Part shown: piece after piece, positions 47,001-58,259 of the stretch | How positions within the stretch are numbered: position 1 is the first letter of the stretch | Layout: every line of letters starts with the position of its first letter | DNA from: Polyodon spathula | Lineage: Eukaryota; Chordata; Actinopteri; Acipenseriformes; Polyodontidae | Assembly (NCBI RefSeq): GCF_017654505.1 | Contig: NC_054555.1 | Coordinates: 7,702,335-7,766,334 of the forward strand | Reading direction: 5' to 3' | DNA: 64,000 bases | Position numbers and translations under genes: made by a program | The notes under the pieces: model-generated | The model's input: only the letters and a program-made list of their open reading frames with translations | Told to the model about the DNA's origin: nothing | Database searches by the model: none

Positions 47001-48959
47001 CATTTAAAGCCACCGTTAAGAAACCACTTCAGTGTGTGCACAGTTAACACAATGTTTATTTCTAGTTGATCTGCCATTGTATTTGATTTCGAGCCTGTCA
47101 ATGTGGACACAAAATATCTGCCCTTATTTGGGGTATATTTACACACACTGCCAACATTTAAAAATATCAGCTTTATGAAAATCACATATTACATATGGAT
47201 AAAACCATAAACTTTATCTTAAATGCCAATTTCCAAGTTGAGGAGGAAAACCTGCCATATGCTATGAGAAACAAGAGAAACACACACAAATGCACGTAGG
47301 GGTGCTGCTCCGCACAGACTCACTGTCGCTGGGTCCCAGCAGGTCCTGGCAGACGAGAATGTGGATTTCCGGATTCACGTGGAGAATCAGACGCGGGCAC
47401 GAGACGATATGAGCCGGAAACAGTTGCGAGTTTACCAGCTGTACAGCCGCACCAGCGGGAAGCACGTGCAGGTGCTGGACCGCAGGATCAGCGCACGAGG
47501 AGAAGACGGAGACAAATATGGTAAGACAGCTTACCGTCAGGGGCTGTGTCTCTATCCCCCAGTGCCTGTACTCACTAACAGAGCTTCTTAATTACATCAG
47601 AATAAAGCCTCACTACATAATAAAGTAGGAGCAAATGATTATGAACTAATAATAGCCAATGGGTAGGCTTTTGGGATGTTTTGGGGGAACAGCTTGGTGA
47701 AAAAGTAACTGCACACGTCCAAAGACAACAAACCAGAAGTTTTGCATTACACTATAGAAATAACAAATTTTGCTTCATAAGGTTGAATGAAACCTGAATA
47801 ATGTTACGGTAACACATTGAATTACATACCCCTTTGTAGTTTTCCATCTACCTTACAAAAAAACTGACACCATTTTTTAAATGTGACATTTCAAAATCTA
47901 ACATGAAATACTGTACTACTATTATGGCTTCCGGTAGACTTTTACAATATCATATTGTAGTTTCTAAAAATTCTAGGTAATGCAAAACATTTGACCATAG
48001 CTGTATCTTTCAATATGGCTGTTTACTGTGCAGATTTTAGGACAACTGAATTGCACTCCATTATGGCTTGGGGACAAGCTGAGATCAGCACTACTCCACC
48101 AGGGGGCAGTCACAGGCATCCACACTGGGGGAAAAAAAAAAAAAAAGAACAATTTGCAGTAAACTACCTAATGTTTTTTTTTTTTTTTTTCCCCAGAAGG
48201 TACAGTTCTTGTTACTCAGTTAAATCATGTTACTATTTTTTGGAGCACCTGACGAATAGCTACCAGGCTTTGAAAACCAGGGTCTTAGTGCAGGTGAAGT
48301 CATGTGTGAAAGAGTCAGCTACCCATTGCCATGACTGAGGCACAAGGCAATACAAATGTGGGGTATTGGTGTGTATTATAGTGTAGGGTGCTTTACCATT
48401 GCAAGTATGATCATTAAGTCAGAAATACACACAGTTTAGCTCTCTCCACCCACCCCCCCCCCCAAACCGGGGGGGCCGAAATTTCCTTTCGGAAAGCGGT
48501 AAGCAGAAAGCGACACTGCAGGCTAAACAATGTTTGCTCTTTAGCTGAAGCTCAGAGTTAAAAATCTATGACCAGCAATAAATATAACTCCCGATCAATA
48601 GGGGGCATTGATTTTGTTAAATGTCGTGCTGTTTAGAATATGGCTTTCTCTCTTGAATAATAAGTAAGGGTGCACAGACCACTAACAGTGTAGCTGGGAG
48701 AGGTTCCATCGCTGTATCGCAGGACTGGCTGGAGAGAAGCAGATCAAAGGATTAGGAACAAGGGAGGGGGTGGAGAGCAGGGAATCTGAGAGATAGAAGG
48801 TAGATGAAGAGTGAGAGAGTGGTAGAAGGAGTGAGATGGGTAAGAGAGAAAAAGAGAGAGTGGGAGTGAGGCTGAGCATTGATTTTGTTTGACCTCTGTG
48901 CTGTGTGAGGTCGCTGGAATGATCTCATTGTTGTTTCCCTGCATAGGTAAGGAGGGCCA

Positions 48960-49031
<72 letters not shown>

Positions 49032-51758
49032 CTGTCTCTCTGCAAGAAGGGACCCAGTTAGAAGAAGAGGTGGGATGCATAGGGATACACTGCCTCACAT
49101 CAGCTGCTACCGACCAGGGGAGAATTCCCTTCTACGAATAGGTCTTAGAACAGTCCAATCTTAGAACAGTCCAAAATTCTCTTGTCAAACCAAAGGTCAT
49201 TCTCTTCAGTTTATTTGGAGACCAGCCTTAACCTGTTCTGAAAGGTCAGTGTTGGAAACTGAAGACTGTCTGTCTGCCTGTCACAGGTTAGACAGGAGCT
49301 CAGGAGCTCAGATAGCAGAGTTTGTATTGCATGCGTTGCAGACATGCATACATCATTCCTATACTTTTACCCCAATGAGTATTGGTGTTGTGCAGCCCTT
49401 AAATAGTAAGTAGCGGGGTTCCGAAAACTATAGCGTTACATGTCCCCACGTGTTGCTGCAACTGTTAAAAGAATGTACCTTTCATTGTTAACATCCTGAC
49501 AACTTATTATACTTAGAACTTTAAAGTCTGTTTCATTGCCCACATTGTCAAACAGTTAACACAGCAATAAAGATCCATGATGTGGTACCAAAAAGTGGCA
49601 CGAGAAGCCAGAGCACTGTTATGTTATTTATTTTTAAAATGCTCTTCCTTCAGTGATTTAGAGGACAGATCTCAAATCCCAGTGCACAAGAGCAGACATT
49701 TAGAAAAAAAAGTTTGAAACAGACTTTAAAGTGTTTTCAGGATGTTTACAATGAAAATTAAAAAATGACAGGTACATTATTTACACACTTCTAGCAACAT
49801 GTGGGACGTATAACAGTATATTTTCCAGAACCCCGCTACTTACTCTTTAAGGTGGTGCTCTGTCATTTCAGACTGTCCATTCGAGCTGCAGTTAATCTCT
49901 CTCTCTCTCCTCCTCTCTCTCTTCACAAGCCCAGCTCGTTGTGGAAACGGACACGTTTGGGAGCCAGGTGCGAATCAAAGGCAAAGCTACGGACTATTAC
50001 CTCTGCATGAACCGGAGAGGCAAGCTAGTGGGCAAGGTAATGCACATCATCACAACGGGGGGCTGCGGTGTGAAAACAACTCCTCAAGTTGCTGGTAACA
50101 GTCCAAGGGCCCTACTCTGTAATGCAAAGGGAGGAATTTACAATTCTAACAAACAAGAAACTAACCAGAACAATAATGGAAGAATGAATGAACAGCGACT
50201 TCCTGCAATTACGCTGTTTCTTGTTTTAAACAATGATGATAATAAATAGCAAAGGCTATAAGTCCGGTCATGCTCCACTCTTGTGGTTTAGTAATTCACA
50301 GGAACCCCTTGATGGAGTTACAGCCCTGCATATACTTTCCCTACATTATGTTATATTAAAGTCTCAGAGGCTGTTGACACTGCATTTTAAATGTACTGGA
50401 AAACCATCTAGATTTGTCTGTTAAATCACTGTAGAATCACTATCCTATCAAAGCATCGGTGTTTGCTCTTTATTAGGAGGGCTTTGAATTTAGAAGGTTT
50501 TTTCCTGCTTTAGTTCAGAAGTTAATTTGGTAAATAAGGGGCTATCTCTAAATGGGTGGGATTAGGGACTGTGTCGAAACACACTTGAGATGAGATCAGG
50601 GAGTGTCTTTAAATGCACAGGGTCCAGGCTGCTGTGAGCAGATAAGATGCTAGTGCTCCATTACCTTGCATGGCATGAGTCTGACACCACAAATACGGTC
50701 AAAGCTTATTTATGTTATACCAATATACAGCAATCCAGATAATCATCGGCAGCTTTGTAGTTGGATGACTATCAATTGAACAGAAATGGAAGAAGCATAC
50801 AATATACTAATGAAAACAGAAACAAGTATTCATCATTAGTATTAGCATTGTGGTATCTGACTTGGGGTGTTAGCATTCTGTTTCCCAGATTTGTTTCTTT
50901 TTGTTTTAAATTAGGGATTAACCAGATTTACCCAAAAAACAAACTTCACCCATCCCATCAGTAATATTATGTAACTATTATAAATGAAGGATTTCTCTAA
51001 ACTAATTATCACGATCATTAGTTTTACAACAAAGTAAGGGTATTTCACTTTTAACAGAGGTGCATTAAATTGAAGCATAACCATTACATCGACATTCATG
51101 TTTATTTAAATCTGAAGGAATATTCTGTTATAATAAATGACAATGTACAGTTGATCCCAGCATTACTGTAAGACACAGTGTTTCTTTGAGATGCCGTGCT
51201 GACTAGAAAAATAATGGTTAGGAGGCTGTGGTACTGCAGTGTGGTACAGTTGCAATATTTTAGGGATATTTTAGGATTTCCCCGGGTCACAGGTTGGAAC
51301 CTGTGTATTATCATTTCAAAGTGTCTTCTGCACATTTTTGATGAACAAATATCCCTTCCTAAGGGATCACAAGAAGACATGCACTGTTATCACCTGATTC
51401 AACAGGACACATCAGCTGACAAATAAATGAATGCATTCATGAAATGGCTTCTCCATACTAACCTGTTTTTTGTGTCACCTCTTAACAGGTGAGCGACAAG
51501 AGCAAAGAGTGTGTATTTGTGGAGAAGGTGCTGGAGAATAACTACACAGCCCTGATGTCAGCCAAATACTCAGGCTGGTACGTTGGCTTCACCAAGAAGG
51601 GGCGCCCACGCAAAGGCCCGCGAACCCAGGAGAACCAGCAGGACGTGCACTTCATGAAGCGCTACCCCAAAGGGGTGCCTCCAGACCCCCAGAGGCCCTT
51701 CCGCTACACCACGGTCAGCAAGCGGACTAAACGCATCCACCCAGCCAGCCCTAGCTAG
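43845..51758 (+). CDS. fgf18: Fibroblast growth factor 18, five exons, 208 aa
   Basis: FGF18 is a secreted ligand of the FGF8/17/18 subfamily, acting through FGFR2/3-type receptors in bone, cartilage and neural development. Coding exons: 43845-43876, 45024-45063, 47343-47520, 49930-50036, 51489-51758; all junctions are GT/AG and in frame (627 bases). Exons 1-2 encode a signal peptide, [11 protein letters not shown] then [13 protein letters not shown]. Exon 3 starts [20 protein letters not shown] and includes [15 protein letters not shown]. Exon 4 has [15 protein letters not shown] and [13 protein letters not shown]. Exon 5 has [20 protein letters not shown], the heparin-binding [11 protein letters not shown], and FMKRYPKG. 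N-glycosylation sites NQT (39) and NYT (137) fall at the same residue numbers as in human FGF18 (207 aa). Synteny with NPM1 separates it from FGF8 and FGF17. Confidence 0.95.
43877..45023 (+). other. FGF18 intron 1
   Basis: Donor GTAAGG, acceptor TTTCCTCAG. It contains a self-complementary ATT/AAT tract (separate entry); nothing else recognised. Confidence 0.7.
44011..44094. repeat. Self-complementary (ATT)n(AAT)n tract
   Basis: About 13 ATT triplets turn directly into about 17 AAT triplets, so the whole tract can fold on itself. Confidence 0.93.
45529..45692. repeat. Long imperfect inverted repeat
   Basis: An arm of about 55 bases at 45529-45587 (with GGCAACATTGGCTCTT and CTGTTCCAGCCAG) is the near-inverse of 45643-45692 (CTGGCTGGAACA and AGAGCCAATGTTGCC). 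The 55-base centre includes a TA run. It could be a MITE relic or fold as a transcribed hairpin. Confidence 0.8.
46320..46545. repeat. Degenerate tandem units of 73 bp
   Basis: AGTCTCACCTGTAAGGGGCA followed by GTTTAAAC occurs at 46381 and 46454, a period of 73. A weaker copy, GGGGGCAGTTTAAGACC, starts near 46321. Confidence 0.8.
47727..48003 (-). mobile_element. Tc1-type MITE, copy in FGF18 intron 3
   Basis: The inverse complement of 47735-48005 follows the element at 53085-53578 over most of its length, with shared blocks such as TTCATGTTAGATTTTGAAAT and GGAAAACTACAAAG and the end TACAGCTATGG. It lacks about 70 bases of the other copy near one end. A TA follows at 48004-48005, the Tc1 target duplication. 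The left limit is approximate. Confidence 0.75.
48096..48109 (+). promoter_or_regulatory. Candidate CTCF site
   Basis: CCACCAGGGGGCAG matches every position of the known CTCF core consensus (CCA S Y AG R GGGC R S). Occupancy cannot be judged from sequence. Confidence 0.4.
48962..49026. repeat. (TC)n microsatellite
   Basis: About 31 TC units, then a T-run. Confidence 0.97.
49403..49846. mobile_element. 444-bp MITE with TTAA target duplication
   Basis: Both ends carry AGTAAGTAGCGGGGTTC in opposite orientation, and the inverted similarity extends about 140 bases inward (shared ACTTTAAAGTCTGTTTC). TTAA flanks both ends at 49399-49402 and 49847-49850. TTAA duplications are typical of piggyBac and Kolobok transposons. 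There is no coding sequence. It ends 83 bases before FGF18 exon 4. Confidence 0.85.
50037..51488 (+). other. FGF18 intron 4
   Basis: Donor GTAATG, acceptor TCTTAACAG. Nothing further recognised in 1.45 kb. Confidence 0.75.
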
Positions 51759-52566
51759 AGGGACTGGCTACAGAGCAATAATTTTTACAGCAGATCAATG
51801 ACAAGAGAAATACATATAAGAAATGGAGAAGAGATGTTCTATTTTTGTACTTTGTGGCTGCAGTACTAAGGAGAGCAAGCGATGGGGGGGAGGGGGGGGT
51901 GTCGTAAAGTGAGTATGCAAGTTTATTTCTCTGTCCAGGTGCTCAGCAGAACATAATCGGCTACGAGGATAAGCTTAAAATCAAGTGGGATTGTTTTTAT
52001 TTCCTTTTGGGGGGGGTGGGGGGGGGAGCAAACAGTACGTTTGACAAAGTTGGAAGAGGAGGAGAGGACCCAGGACGTGTAGCAAATACAAGAGGAATGG
52101 GAAACAGATTGTGATTTTTTAATTTTAATTTTTTTTTAAACAAAAAAAACAACAAAAAACTGGAAAACAGCGCCCCCGTTGGGGAACAGAGACAGAGCGG
52201 TGAGGATTCTGGGTTGCAATCCTCAAGACTGAGGAGACTTATATATATGTTTTTTTTTTCTTCTGAAACCTGACACACGGAATTACTGTTCTGTGATCCT
52301 ACAAGGAGTTTGACAAAGAGAATGCTGCTACTATGACATTCAGTGGATTACCAAAGTCTCATACATCAATGATAAAGGGAATATTTAAAAAAAATAAAAT
52401 AAGCAATATAAATAATATAATAATAATAATAATAATAATAAAATATTTATTTCACTTCTCTGTATATTTCAGTCCCTTTTAAAAACAAGTATTACTGCCT
52501 CAATAATTAAAAAACAACAAACAAAACAACATTTAAACGTGAAAGCTTCTTGTGTCTTTTAACAAA

Positions 52567-52572
52567 AATAAA
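52567..52572 (+). terminator. Candidate FGF18 poly(A) signal
   Basis: AATAAA about 0.8 kb after the stop codon. Other AATAAA sequences occur at about 52390-52445 inside an A/T-rich tract, so the true end of the 3' UTR is uncertain. Confidence 0.35.
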
Positions 52573-53084
52573 CCAGGGAATAATACCTGCTGATTTCCAC
52601 TCTTCTGGACCCTCACCGCAGAGTATGCATGTTAGAGCATAAAGTGCATCACAGTTAGTGACAGTGGAAGGGCAGAATGTCTGGGAGTGAGGGTGAGGGT
52701 GGAGAAGTGGATATCTGTCTTAAATTACATTACATATAGTGGGATTCAACTTGGTGTTCAGTCAAAGTATGTTAACGATCAGTTTATTGATTTTTACTTT
52801 TTGTGTGCGCCCAGTATGATATGGAATTACAGTAATAGCCTATACCCCTAAATATTTATTAAATTCAGCTATAAAATACTAGGAAAAAGACATCTGTTTA
52901 AAGGTTCTCGACTTTAAAGATTAACTTGATATGGAATACAAAAGCTAATATAAAGCACCCCTGTGACCCCATTAGAGCTCTCGGAATCATGTCTACCACA
53001 CCAGAGTGTATCTATTAACCAGTCCCCCTGCAGTACTCTGCCCTTTGGTGATGTGAGTAATACATTGTTATGAAATACCACATG

Positions 53085-53578
53085 CAGCTCTGGCCAAATG
53101 TTTTGCATCACCTAGAAATTTGGGATTGACCCATCATTAAAGAAAAAACTATATGAACATCATTTTGATTGTTTGTTTAACATCATCTGCGATGGACTGG
53201 CGTCCTGTCCAGGCTGTAGTCCTGCCTTGAACCCTGTGTCTAACGGGTTAGGCTCCGGCTCACTGCGACCCTGTAAAGGATTAAGCGGTTAATGATAATG
53301 GATGGATGGATGGCTTTAACATCATCTAATCAAAGAAACTACAAAATGATACTGCAAAAGTCTACCAGAAGACAAAATAGTAGTATAGCAATTCATGTTA
53401 GATTTTGAAATGCCACATTTTTCAATTTTTGTCAGTTTTTTCGCTAAGTATATGGAAAACTACAAAGTGGTATGTAATTCAATATGTTAATGTAACATTA
53501 TTCAGCAGTTTTTATTTGACTTTATGAAGCAAAATTAGTTCATTCTACACAGTGATACAAAACTTTTGGCCATAGCTG
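53085..53578. mobile_element. Tc1-type MITE carrying a nested retroposon
   Basis: The left end CAGCTCTGGCCAAATGTTTT and the right end CAAAACTTTTGGCCATAGCT are inverse complements with few differences. TA follows at 53579-53580; the left flank is TG, one change from TA. Without the insertion at 53189-53327 the element is about 355 bases long and non-coding. A second copy lies at 47727-48003. Confidence 0.85.
53189..53314 (+). mobile_element. 126-bp retroposon (L2/Maui-type tail) with 13-bp target duplication
   Basis: GATGGACTGGCGTCCTGTCC, then GCTCCGGCTCACTGCGACCC, then AAGCGGTTAATGATAATGGA ending in ATGG units is a very common fish non-LTR retroposon 3' end. TTTAACATCATCT flanks it at 53176-53188 and 53315-53327. 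Confidence 0.9.
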
Positions 53579-53663
53579 TAGAAGAAAATGTTATTTCTTT
53601 CAGGTTAATAACTCTGGTGTACCAGATGTGCTGTGAGATTATCTAGATTGTCACTCAATCAAT

Positions 53664-53666
<3 letters not shown>

Positions 53667-53733
<67 letters not shown>
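53667..53733. repeat. (TA)n microsatellite
   Basis: About 33 TA units next to the tail of the LINE fragment. Confidence 0.96.
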
Positions 53734-53735
<2 letters not shown>

Positions 53736-53738
53736 TTT

Positions 53739-54065
53739 TTAATTTTTTTTTTTTTTTAATAGCACGCCATATGTCTCAAGGTACTTCACAAAATCTACTT
53801 TTAAAAACAAGAAAATATCTAATTATAAGCCCGATCGAACAAAAAGGTCTTCAGTTTAATTTTAAACGAAGAGACAAACACCGCTTATGTCTCTGGGAAG
53901 AGATTTCCAAAGTTTAGGAATGAGACATCGAACAGAGCATGCACCAAAAGTAACTGATCAAAAAGATTTGGGACATAACGCTGTATAAGTTCAGACAAAT
54001 AGGAAGGTGCCAGGACGATTATACATATTTCTGAGAGCTACAGTCTTTAAACATGTTAAAAATAC
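53739..54065 (-). mobile_element. L2-type LINE fragment, minus strand
   Basis: The minus strand reads LAPSYLSELIQRYVP, then PKLWKSLPRDISG, then after a frameshift KIKLKTFLFDRAYN. These are the C-terminal landmarks of L2-type LINE ORFs (AP-Y-L-x-E-L, P-x-LWN-x-LP, LKTxLF). The poly-T at 53739-53757 is the A-rich tail in this orientation. The copy is 5'-truncated and frameshifted. Confidence 0.72.
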
Positions 54066-54453
54066 AATAGTTAACGGGGTTCAATGAAAGGTTATATTAG
54101 ATTTGAAGATTTAAAGCTAAACTATATTATTTCATATTGTTCTATTTCTACTGAGAAAACAAAACCCTTAACCCTTTTAACATACCAAGCATTGTTTATA
54201 TAGTATTACTATTTAGTCACAATATAGGCAAATGGTTAGGAGCCCTTATATGGTATTGTTTGCCCCAGGTAAGCCAGTGGACTCTGTACTGAGAAACAGA
54301 GAATGAGTGAGAGCTGTTCCCACCTGGCCTCTCACTGCCAGCTGTCTTATCACCAGAGCCCTGCAGTGTCTGCCAGCATCGGCACAGGGCCCAGTTTAAC
54401 AGACCCACTCTGGAAAAACCATTTATAGTAGTTAGAGGTTTGTGGTTACAACA

Positions 54454-54545
54454 GAGGGACTGGGAGATAGTGTAGTCTAATGGTTAGAGCTGAGGGACTG
54501 GAAGGCAGTGTAGTCTAATGGTTAGAGCTGAGGGACTGGAAGGTT
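54454..54545. repeat. 38-bp tandem repeat, about 2.4 copies
   Basis: GAGGGACTGG starts at 54454, 54492 and 54530. Each full unit includes TAGTCTAATGGTTAGAGC, which resembles a tRNA A box, so the unit may derive from a tRNA-type SINE head. Confidence 0.85.
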
Positions 54546-56750
54546 AAAGGAAATAAGACAAAGAAAACTAGAAAAAACTAAGAGTGGGATTTTCCATTCC
54601 TCCTTTTTGAAACAGTGTTGAAAATGCCTTATCATATAAGTTAAATTAACCAAGTTTCAAATACATGGAAAGTTCAATGACATTTGCAAGAAAATGGTAC
54701 TGGTAAATAAGAAACAGACAGCATCAGTTTTATCTTTTAAAATACAGTAGGTGACAAATTATCACAGTGAAATATAGGGCACAAAGTCACATGAGTTCCC
54801 TGCATTACCAAACAACGCTCTTAGAAACACAAATGTACAAAGGCAATGTCCACAGTGCCCATGGGGATGGTGCTGGTTGTTCTCTGACACGGTGGCTGAT
54901 GAGGTGTTAATCAACTAGAGTTCCTCCCATCTGCTTTCGACATTACTGCAGCCTGTCAACAATCTACGACTACAGGGGCACCCGGGAGACACTGAAACCC
55001 AGACCTGTCAACGAGACAAGCCTTCCTCCCTTCCTCCTGGACACTGCCCTGTCCATAAGCCCCCACAAGCATGTCTATCTGACCCTCTAACCTTCCAGAA
55101 GCCAGTCTAATGCAGTTTTACTCTTGGATAGAAATGAATGCACCACTGTATTCACATATAGGTGACACAGTGGAATTGCAGAGGGTACATATATTGTCTC
55201 TTCAATATCTATTTACATGTGTGTTCTTTCTCATTTTCTTCTGCACTGATCATGTTTTATCACTGCCACAGATAGCTTTCTGGACAGTCCAGATCAGTAA
55301 GGGGAGATCCATAAAGACCGTCCACAGACAGGGGTTGGGGTTAAGATAGGGAGTTTTTACAGACATCACTGTGGACAGTATCTAGAGTAGATAGAGATGA
55401 CAAAAAAAAAAAAATTCCAGCACATTTTGTATGACATTTTCCTATATAAAAGTAATTATGGTAAATGTGAATTTTAGTTTTTAATGAAGTTGTCTTTCAA
55501 AACTACTAATGAATTAAATTTACCAATCTCTCCTTCCTTACAATGAACTGCCGCTGTCTCCATGCATTCTACTTCAACAGGGTTATGTAAAGCAACATAG
55601 GGCCATTGAAAACACAAGAGTCATTGGAAAAGCAGTGATTAGTTGCTTAGACGCAGTCGCTGAGAAAAAAAAGACTAAAAAACACCATTGACTTATCAGA
55701 ATAGCAATTCATATGAGGTAAGATTTACTGGAACTATTTGGTTAGCTCAATGTACCTAAATGTAGATGAGCACCTGGCTTAAAAATGTATCCACAATCAG
55801 ATTGAATGCATGGTTGATTGGTATGAACTAATAAAACATCTACTATTTGTTTAGTTTATATTTGACAGTTTGAAAATTGAATGAGGATTTATGTTAAATG
55901 TGGATCATGTCTATATGAAATGGAAGCTGTGTGTATGGTGGGAGGTGGGGAGAGTGATATGATGGTATGATGCAGGGTTGGAATATTGAACTTGGATTAG
56001 CCAGAACCTTTTTAAAAAGACTAAAGCAAACTGCCTCCTGTAATTGTCCTTGTTAGTAAACAGAACATCTTATTTCTTAGCTGTTCTTTTTCAAAGGGGT
56101 TGCTGTGTAAACTCAGCTGTGTTTTTAAACTGAAGCAGCAAAAGATATTTGGGGAAAACAAACAAGCTTGAGGAAAGGGAAAAAACAGGCCAGCCCCACT
56201 GTATCGATTTCTGAAAGCGCTGCTGGCACGCCACATGACAAATGTTTTGCAGCTGATTGGCAGATGCACAACATGCTTTGTAAACAGTAACACACACATT
56301 TGAACAAATCTTTGTCAAATCCATCAGTTGAACCTTTTAAAAAACCTCTACCCTCTGCGGCTTCAGAAGCATTCTCACTCTTATCCCAATCGTCCGAGGT
56401 GGCAGCTCTGCTTCAAATCCCAGGTGAAGGCACTCGCTGAAATGTTTGTCTGCTTCGTACCATCCCTAAAGAAAGTGTGGTACATAGAAAGTGCAGTAGA
56501 AACTCTTAAATCAGTTTAAATGCCTCCCTTTGCTCCACCAGCAGACAGCAGAGAGAGGATGGGATTCTCCCATACAGCAGCATACATTCTTTGTGCAGGG
56601 ATAAAGCTGTGACCTGAATAAGAAACTTTGACAAGCCTAAAAATCCACATAAAAAGTGATAACTACATAACATCTCTGCCACAGAAAGACTGTGACAGTT
56701 AATGAAAGGTAAGTGAGATCAAGCATATCAGACTGAAATGTTATATAATA

Positions 56751-56751
<1 letters not shown>

Positions 56752-56795
<44 letters not shown>
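56752..56795. repeat. (TA)n microsatellite
   Basis: About 20 TA units. Confidence 0.95.
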
Positions 56796-56797
<2 letters not shown>

Positions 56798-58166
56798 ACC
56801 GCAGAAACGTATTGTGTAGGGATTGCTTTCAAAGGGTTTACCCAATTGATCTTTCTCTTTCACGTACATCCGTGGAATTAGCATATTTACGGAGGGAAAT
56901 ATATATATATATACACTCAGTTGAAATGTTTCCAATTGCTTGTAAAAGTTTACTATTTGACTTTATCCATACACTGAAAGATCATATGTTTTAAACAATG
57001 ACGTCAAAAAAAGAAAGTTGAGTATAATTACACCGATGAAGGCAAATTATTTGTCAAGTTAACTTATTTTCTAATAGCTTTAATTCATAGATTTTAAAGC
57101 TATGGATGTGTGCTATAATATTTTTTAAATCGATGTGTATCATTGAAAATGATTTTGAGTAAGCGTGGATATCTGTGTCTCGGATATCTTCACGGGTAGA
57201 ATGTTGTTTTATCTGCGTCCGCCAGTTTTCACCTCGCCAGCACCCCCTCCCCCCCACCTCCCTCCCGGGAAGCCTCTATTTGACTGGTATTGTTTTACAC
57301 TTTTCTTCTGAATTTTTGTCACGGGTCTGGGAGTTCGAAAGGCCGAGCTCCGCTACATGCTGGGAAAGTTGCCCCATCTCTTGGTAGGATCCAATTGTAT
57401 CACGTTCCAGTTTCCAGGAACCAGCCTGGGCACGCTCTGCTACGCACAGCCTGGCTCCTTACCTGTCAGCTGCACAGCACAGTCAATGGGTTCATCTGAC
57501 TTTAGTGAGAATGAGAGAGTATGTAAAGGGACAGGAGGGTTGATATAAAGTAAAGGAGGTGGATCTATTGATAAATTATACTCATGTGTAAACAGCCACA
57601 ATGTCATTACAAAAGAAGTCAGCAATTGCATAACATAGTTAAATACGAATTTATTTTTAAAGGGTGTTAACCTATTTATAAAATAGTTTTAAAAAATGAT
57701 CTCACAAGATAACATTACCTTGACATGTTTTAAAGCTTATTACTTGATTAATTCCTAAGAAGGTTTTTTTTTTTAGTTTATACAAAGCATATTTGTTGCT
57801 TCTAAGCTAGTTGTTAACAGTTATTGAACAAACAAAAAAAAAGCCATGACCCTGTATAGTTCCGTTACTTATTAGCTATTTCTGTAAAGAAATAAATAAT
57901 CAAGATAATTGTGGTCTGTTGGCAAGAAATTGTGTCCAATTTGCATTGGACTAGAAATACCAACACTCTTCCTAGCAGTTTTTCAGTTTGTTTAGCAAAT
58001 TCCCCTATTTATATTTTTAATCATGTTACTGTTTGATTTACTTCAACTGGAGCAAAATTCTTTTCCAAGACAATCAGTCTGCAGAGAACAGCTAACCCAA
58101 AGCACCAGGTTAGCTTTCTTATTTGGAAGCGTTGACCCAGTTTATAAACCTCATTACAGAACACCC

Positions 58167-58167
<1 letters not shown>

Positions 58168-58256
<89 letters not shown>
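58168..58256. repeat. (TA)n microsatellite bordering a Tc1 element
   Basis: About 44 TA units running directly into the left end of the transposon at 58257. Confidence 0.96.

Positions 58257-58259
<3 letters not shown>

Larger units (their letters stand above)
45064..47342 (+). other. FGF18 intron 2
   Basis: Donor GTAGGA; acceptor CCCAGCAG, where two AGs three bases apart are both usable. It contains a long hairpin (45529-45692), pyrimidine-rich sequence (45890-45985) and 73-bp repeat units (46320-46540). Confidence 0.7.
47521..49929 (+). other. FGF18 intron 3
   Basis: Donor GTAAGA, acceptor CTTCACAAG. It contains two MITEs, a CTCF-type motif and a long TC repeat, each listed separately. 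Confidence 0.75.
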
